A stretch of 64,000 nt of DNA from a virus. This document shows positions 60,679 to 64,000 of the stretch, in pieces. The notes beneath the pieces are model-generated. The model saw nothing but the letters and a program-made list of their open reading frames with translations, searched no databases and was not told where the DNA came from. The DNA lies in IMG/VR virus record IMGVR_UViG_3300042569_001270, positions 17,340 to 81,339 of that record. One strand, written 5' to 3'. A program made the position numbers and the translations under genes. Numbering within the stretch: position 1 is the stretch's first letter; the number at the start of each line of letters is the position of its first letter.

Positions 60679-61767
60679 TTAGACGGTTCCCGTGTTGCCC
60701 TGCTCCTCCTCTTCCGGGGTGGAGGAAGAGGGGAAGGCGACACGAATGATCTCAGTAACGGCGGCCTTCGTCGCTTCTGACGGGTAGCCGTTGAGGAAGG
60801 TGAAGAGAGCCGCCACCTGAACGTCACCGAGGTTCTGGTAGGTGTCGACCCAAGCGAGCAACTCACGAGGCGACAGGGACTCGTCAAGTTCGCCGGTCTT
60901 GAACTTCGACCGGATGGCGTCGGCCACCTTCACGAACTTCTTGGCCTCGCGCTTACCAAGGTCAGGGAACTCCTCAGTGAGAACCTTGATCTCGTTCTCT
61001 TCGCTGAGGTAGTCCATCTGAATCTTAATCGGGAAACGCTGACGGTCAGGGACGGACATGACGTTCGTGGTGCGGAACAGACCGGTCTCGTCACCGGCAC
61101 CGAACGTGTTGGCCGTGGCGATAATACGAAAGTCGGGGTGCGCCTTCACCAGCTCACCCGTCTCCGTAATCATAATGTGGGGGTTCTCCTCAAGGACCGA
61201 GCGGAGGACGGCCATGACGTCGGGGTTGGCCGAGTCGATCTCGTCGAGGATGATGCAGGCACCGAAGCGCATCGCCCTAACGAGCGGCGAGTCCACGAAC
61301 AGCGTGTTGCCGTTACGGGCCTGCCAACGACCAACCACCTCGGAGCGGCTGGTGCTGGAGTCGAACGACATACGGGTGAACGGGTACTTGATCGCCGTGA
61401 GGACGTTGACGGCCAGCTGCGTCTTACCGGTACCGGCGTAACCGGCGATCCAGATTCGGTTTCGCTTGGTCCGGTTGAGGGAGAGCAGGACCATCAGCGT
61501 CTCGGTCTCGGGGAAGATGTACTTGGAGTCGGGCTTCACAGCGAACCACTCAGCAGGGGGATCATTCTCGAAGACGTCGATGGCCAACTCGTCGCCCTCA
61601 GCGTCGAGGCGGGAGAAGCCGAACAGCGCCTTGACGGTCTTGCTGGTCTTGTCGCGGGTCCAAGTGATGGTCGGGGTCGTGGTGGTCGTCGCGGTCATGG
61701 TGTTCTCCTCTTCGGTCGTGGTGGTGGGCTTACGGGTGAGGGTGTTGGTGCTGTTCGCGGTGGTCAT
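60679..61767 (-). CDS. cobS: MoxR/CobS-like AAA+ ATPase
   Basis: The 362-residue product has Walker A GYAGTGKT at 109-116, Walker B CIILDEIDSA at 171-180, and a sensor segment ATANTFGAGDETG. This is the MoxR/CobS type. Such ATPases work with a VWA partner, here the CobT-like protein two genes downstream. The start follows AGAGGAAA. It may drive metal insertion, as CobS-CobT do for cobalt, or chaperone-type remodelling. Both genes in one operon and the B12-dependent reductase in the same phage make the first idea tempting but unproven. Confidence 0.85.
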   Translation of the reverse strand: MTTANSTNTLTRKPTTTTEEENTMTATTTTTPTITWTRDKTSKTVKALFGFSRLDAEGDELAIDVFENDPPAEWFAVKPDSKYIFPETETLMVLLSLNRTKRNRIWIAGYAGTGKTQLAVNVLTAIKYPFTRMSFDSSTSRSEVVGRWQARNGNTLFVDSPLVRAMRFGACIILDEIDSANPDVMAVLRSVLEENPHIMITETGELVKAHPDFRIIATANTFGAGDETGLFRTTNVMSVPDRQRFPIKIQMDYLSEENEIKVLTEEFPDLGKREAKKFVKVADAIRSKFKTGELDESLSPRELLAWVDTYQNLGDVQVAALFTFLNGYPSEATKAAVTEIIRVAFPSSSTPEEEEQGNTGTV

Positions 61768-61797
61768 TTTGGTTTCCTCTCAGGGGTTGCGGGTTGA

Positions 61798-62298
61798 CTA
61801 GCGCTTCTTGGAGAGGTTCTTGGCCTCTTCCGAGATCATGTCAGCGGTGGAGTGGCTCTTGGTTGCAGCCTTGGGGGGCTGCTTGGTCTTGACCGGCTCG
61901 CTGATGGTGGTGGTGCGGCGGCCAGTCTCCTTGGAAGCCCAAGGGTAGCGGCTCTTGGCCTTCGGAGAGGCCGTACCGCCCAAAGCGGCTTCACGAACAG
62001 CAGCGATCTGTTCGCACTCACGCTTCGCCTTCTGGAACTCAGCGAAGGACATCTCCGGCTTGTGGTCGCTTCGCAGAACACGGGCCTTCTCAGCCTTGGT
62101 GTAAAGCTGATCGACGCCGCTCTGAATAGCCTGCTTCTGGTCGATGGCGATCATCTTGGTCTTGTCACCGAGGAAGACGAGCTTGGTGAAGACCTTGGAG
62201 CCGTCCGACAGGACCTGCATGTTCCACTGGTCGATGCCGGTCTTGTAGGTGCCGCCGTCGAGGGCCTTGAACGTGAAGATGGGTGCTCCGAAAGGCAT
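61798..62298 (-). CDS. Leader gene of the MoxR/VWA operon, 166 aa, hypothetical
   Basis: The first gene of the leftward operon. The ATG at 62298 follows AGGATCACCA and lies about 50 bases below the predicted promoter; the longer frame has no ribosome site. The product begins with beta strands (FGAPIFTFKALDGGTYKTGI), includes a coiled-coil middle and a Lys-rich Ser/Thr tail. No family recognised. It is co-transcribed with the ATPase gene 30 bases downstream. Confidence 0.6.
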   Translation of the reverse strand: MPFGAPIFTFKALDGGTYKTGIDQWNMQVLSDGSKVFTKLVFLGDKTKMIAIDQKQAIQSGVDQLYTKAEKARVLRSDHKPEMSFAEFQKAKRECEQIAAVREAALGGTASPKAKSRYPWASKETGRRTTTISEPVKTKQPPKAATKSHSTADMISEEAKNLSKKR

Positions 62299-62354
62299 TT
62301 GGTGATCCTGTTGCTCCCGATGTGAGAGCGGTGTTGGGTGACTTGCAGGGAAAA

Positions 62355-62384
62355 ACATTACTAACAACTTGCAAAGGCCGTCAA
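62355..62384 (-). promoter_or_regulatory. Candidate leftward promoter of the MoxR/VWA operon
   Basis: On the minus strand TTGACG (62384-62379) and TAATGT (62360-62355) are separated by 18 bases, a sigma-70-like match. Transcription would begin near 62348 and give a leader of about 50 bases before the ATG at 62298. This is the best promoter candidate in the window. Confidence 0.6.
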
Positions 62385-62430
62385 CTCATTTTCGTAACCT
62401 CCTTTTCTTGGGTGGGTGGCACCGTCGCCG

Positions 62431-62546
62431 CCTCACACCACTTGGCCCCGTTGCAACTTCGGCGGCATACAGGTTTCGTTGCGGGAGGCGCTGCTGGCCC
62501 CCTCACACCACTTGGCCCCGTTGCAACTTCGCTGGCATAGAGGTTC
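62431..62546 (+). repeat. Imperfect direct repeat, two 46-base units 70 bases apart
   Basis: Units 62431-62476 and 62501-62546 match over 46 bases with four differences; the first 31 bases are identical. Each contains TTGCAA, and the second is followed 17 bases later by TTCATA, a possible rightward promoter. The period is about seven helical turns, which suits a pair of protein-binding sites. Possible operator, iteron or promoter duplication. Confidence 0.85.
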
Positions 62547-62604
62547 ATAAAAACGCTGGCTGGCCCAAGGCGTGCATGCTACGCTGCCCCAAGGAGGCTC
62601 CAAC

Positions 62605-63519
62605 ATGAGCAAAGACTTCGACCTCGTAGTTATCGACGGCAACAACATGGCCCGCCGCCTTCAGTACGCCCACTCCGACCTGAGCATCAACGTGCCTGAC
62701 GGAGAGGGGAAGGTGCGGCCACTCCCCACAGGAGTCCCTTACGGCTTTGTGGTGCAGCTTGTTAAACTCAAAAAGCTGGCTTCTAGGATTATCGTTTGCT
62801 GGGACGGCGGCAGGAAGATTAGGGCCGACATCTACCCTGCCTACAAGCAGCACCGAGTGGCTCCGCCTGAGGAGGCAGAAAAGCTTTATCAAGAAGCCCT
62901 CGCCCTCACTAAGACGCTGCTCACAGACCTCGGCGTGGCGCAGACCCAGTTGAAGGGGCACGAGGCTGACGACGTGGCCTACTCGCTGGCGAAGGACGCA
63001 GCCACCAGCGGAAAGAAGGCTGTGATCGTCTCCAACGACTACGACTTTCTGCAGGCTGTTACTAAAAATCTTTCTGTCTACGCAGCCCGAAAGGGCACCG
63101 ACATTCTCTACACGGAGCAGAGCTTCACGGAGGAGTACGGGTTTCACCCCAAGCACTGGCTCGACGTCATGTCTCTCTGTGGCGACAGGACCGACAACAT
63201 TCCGGGCGTCAAAGGTGTGGGCGAGAAGTCGGCCATAGACATTGTTAAGAGCGACACCGGCTTCGTGAAGGCTGTCTGTGCTGGCACGGCTCCTGCACCC
63301 TCGTCGCTGCCGAAGCGTTTGCAGACGTTGATGCAGAAGGCCGTGGACGCCGCCGACGATGTTCGGCTGGCTCGTGAGCTTGCAAGGCTGCGTCTGCTGC
63401 GGCCCATAAAGATCACAGAAGGAGCACTCGACGCGAAGAAGGTAAGGCTCACCCTCAACAGGCTCAACATCCAAAGCGTACTCACCGACAACGAGCAGTG
63501 GAACGCACTCATCAACTAG
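62605..63519 (+). CDS. 5'-3' exonuclease (RNase H/FEN family)
   Basis: The 304-residue product has the FEN nuclease motifs: VVIDGNN near residue 10, CWDGGRKIR near 65-73, KGHEADDVA at 118-125, SNDYDFLQ near 143-150, then GDRTDNIPGVKGVG. It removes RNA primers and flaps, complementing the polymerase, which lacks this domain. The ATG at 62605 follows AAGGAGG; the frame is open a little further without a better site. It opens the rightward operon. Confidence 0.9.
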   Translation: MSKDFDLVVIDGNNMARRLQYAHSDLSINVPDGEGKVRPLPTGVPYGFVVQLVKLKKLASRIIVCWDGGRKIRADIYPAYKQHRVAPPEEAEKLYQEALALTKTLLTDLGVAQTQLKGHEADDVAYSLAKDAATSGKKAVIVSNDYDFLQAVTKNLSVYAARKGTDILYTEQSFTEEYGFHPKHWLDVMSLCGDRTDNIPGVKGVGEKSAIDIVKSDTGFVKAVCAGTAPAPSSLPKRLQTLMQKAVDAADDVRLARELARLRLLRPIKITEGALDAKKVRLTLNRLNIQSVLTDNEQWNALIN

Positions 63520-63527
63520 GAGACAAA

Positions 63528-64000
63528 GTGATCATCCCCATCATCTCAGACATTCACGTTCACAACTGGCGGGAGTTCTCGAAGCTGGACTCCGACGGCG
63601 TACCAACCCGACTCAAGGACACACTCAAGCCGTTCCAAGAGCTTCGCGCTTACATGAAGAGGAACGACCTCACCACGGCGTTCTGTGCCGGTGACGTTTT
63701 CCATAAGCGCAACGTGATTCAGACGCAGAGCTTCAACCTCGCCTTCAACACGGTCGCTCGCTTTGCACAGGAGAACCTTGACCTGTTTATGATCCCCGGC
63801 AATCACGACCAAACGACCAAGGACGGGCAGCTTCACTCACTGCAGCCTATGGCCGAGGTCGCTGCGGTGTTCAGTACGCCTATTGAAAAGGACTTCGGGG
63901 ACACGACCGTTGTCTTCATGCCGTTCTTGGACGACGCACAGGCCACGAAGGACTTTCTCAACGGTCTGCAGCGGCCCAAGAAGGCCAAGCGGGTCATCCT
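63528..64000 (+). CDS. SbcD/gp47-like metallophosphoesterase, 3' end outside window
   Basis: Starts at GTG behind AGGAG, eight bases after the exonuclease stop, and runs off the right edge with at least 157 residues. Motifs of the nuclease family are in order: SDIHVH (D8, H10), AGDVFHK (D56) and IPGNHDQ (N92, H93, D94). In T4 the gp47 nuclease works with gp46 ATPase to process DNA ends for recombination; a gp46 partner may lie to the right. Confidence 0.88.
   Translation, partial: MIIPIISDIHVHNWREFSKLDSDGVPTRLKDTLKPFQELRAYMKRNDLTTAFCAGDVFHKRNVIQTQSFNLAFNTVARFAQENLDLFMIPGNHDQTTKDGQLHSLQPMAEVAAVFSTPIEKDFGDTTVVFMPFLDDAQATKDFLNGLQRPKKAKRVI

Larger units (their letters stand above)
62299..62604 (+). 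other. Divergent intergenic region between leftward and rightward operons
   Basis: The only stretch of about 300 bases without a gene. It contains a leftward promoter (62355-62384), a 46-base imperfect direct repeat with 70-base period (62431-62476 and 62501-62546), and an AAGGAGG ribosome site for the exonuclease at 62591-62597. A perfect ribosome site followed by a two-codon frame is present on the minus strand (62381-62404). It could also hold a replication origin or operators. No RNA gene was recognised. Confidence 0.7.

Noticed and set aside
62431-62546. Two-copy repeat considered as a CRISPR array
   Set aside because: Only two units, spacer length 24, no further repeats and no cas genes.

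Overview
The window is one contiguous piece of a double-stranded DNA bacteriophage genome with a contractile tail (myovirus-type). Direct evidence: HK97-type prohead protease and major capsid genes, a tail sheath and tube pair, a frameshifted tail-assembly chaperone pair, a tape measure gene, a baseplate set (hub, spike, LysM/gp25-like, J-like), fibres and a lysozyme, followed by a T4-flavoured replication set. No integrase, repressor, tRNA, rRNA, insertion sequence or CRISPR array was seen. The DNA is GC-rich, genes start behind strong AGGAG-type ribosome sites and are often coupled through ATGA or GTGA overlaps. Two probable lipoproteins and a signal-peptide membrane protein in the lysis area suggest, weakly, a Gram-negative host. 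Terminase and portal genes are absent and presumably lie left of the window; both end genes are cut by the window edges.

Layout. 1-11753 (+): C-terminal part of a large superfamily 2 helicase, an unknown protein, a PI4K/HipA-like kinase, prohead protease with an added C2H2 zinc finger, scaffold-like protein, major capsid protein and neck/head-completion genes. 11798-29972 (+): sheath, tube, chaperones, tape measure, baseplate and adsorption genes. 30003-37107 (+): lysozyme, membrane/coiled-coil lysis candidates and a 1127-residue fibre, bracketed by two copies of a duplicated two-gene cassette (28585-29972 and 35199-36436). 37158-45704 (+): UvsW-like helicase, DnaB-like helicase, DNA methyltransferase, primase, B12-dependent ribonucleotide reductase and ThyX. 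A perfect 19-bp inverted-repeat terminator (45721-45764) separates these from a convergent minus-strand block.

45766-62298 (-), transcribed leftward from a divergent promoter region at about 62300-62600: a four-gene MoxR/CobS-like ATPase plus CobT-like VWA module, YubB-fold genes, a long acidic protein, family A DNA polymerase, gp32-like SSB and RecA, and then a distal accessory island (45766-49685) of very small overlapping genes. That island ends with a protein whose C-terminal domain matches Tad2 (DUF2829), the anti-Thoeris protein that sequesters a cyclic ADP-ribose-type signal, here fused to a long N-terminal coiled coil. The island also holds two lipoprotein candidates and twin paralogous zinc-ribbon proteins, and is the best candidate for a counter-defence or superinfection-exclusion region. 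62605-64000 (+): 5'-3' exonuclease and the start of an SbcD/gp47-like nuclease.

The genes form a self-sufficient lytic programme: nucleotide supply (RNR, ThyX), replication (DnaB, primase, PolA, SSB, exonuclease), recombination (RecA, UvsW, SbcD-like), then virion assembly and lysis. All identifications are from reading motifs and gene order; no database search was possible.
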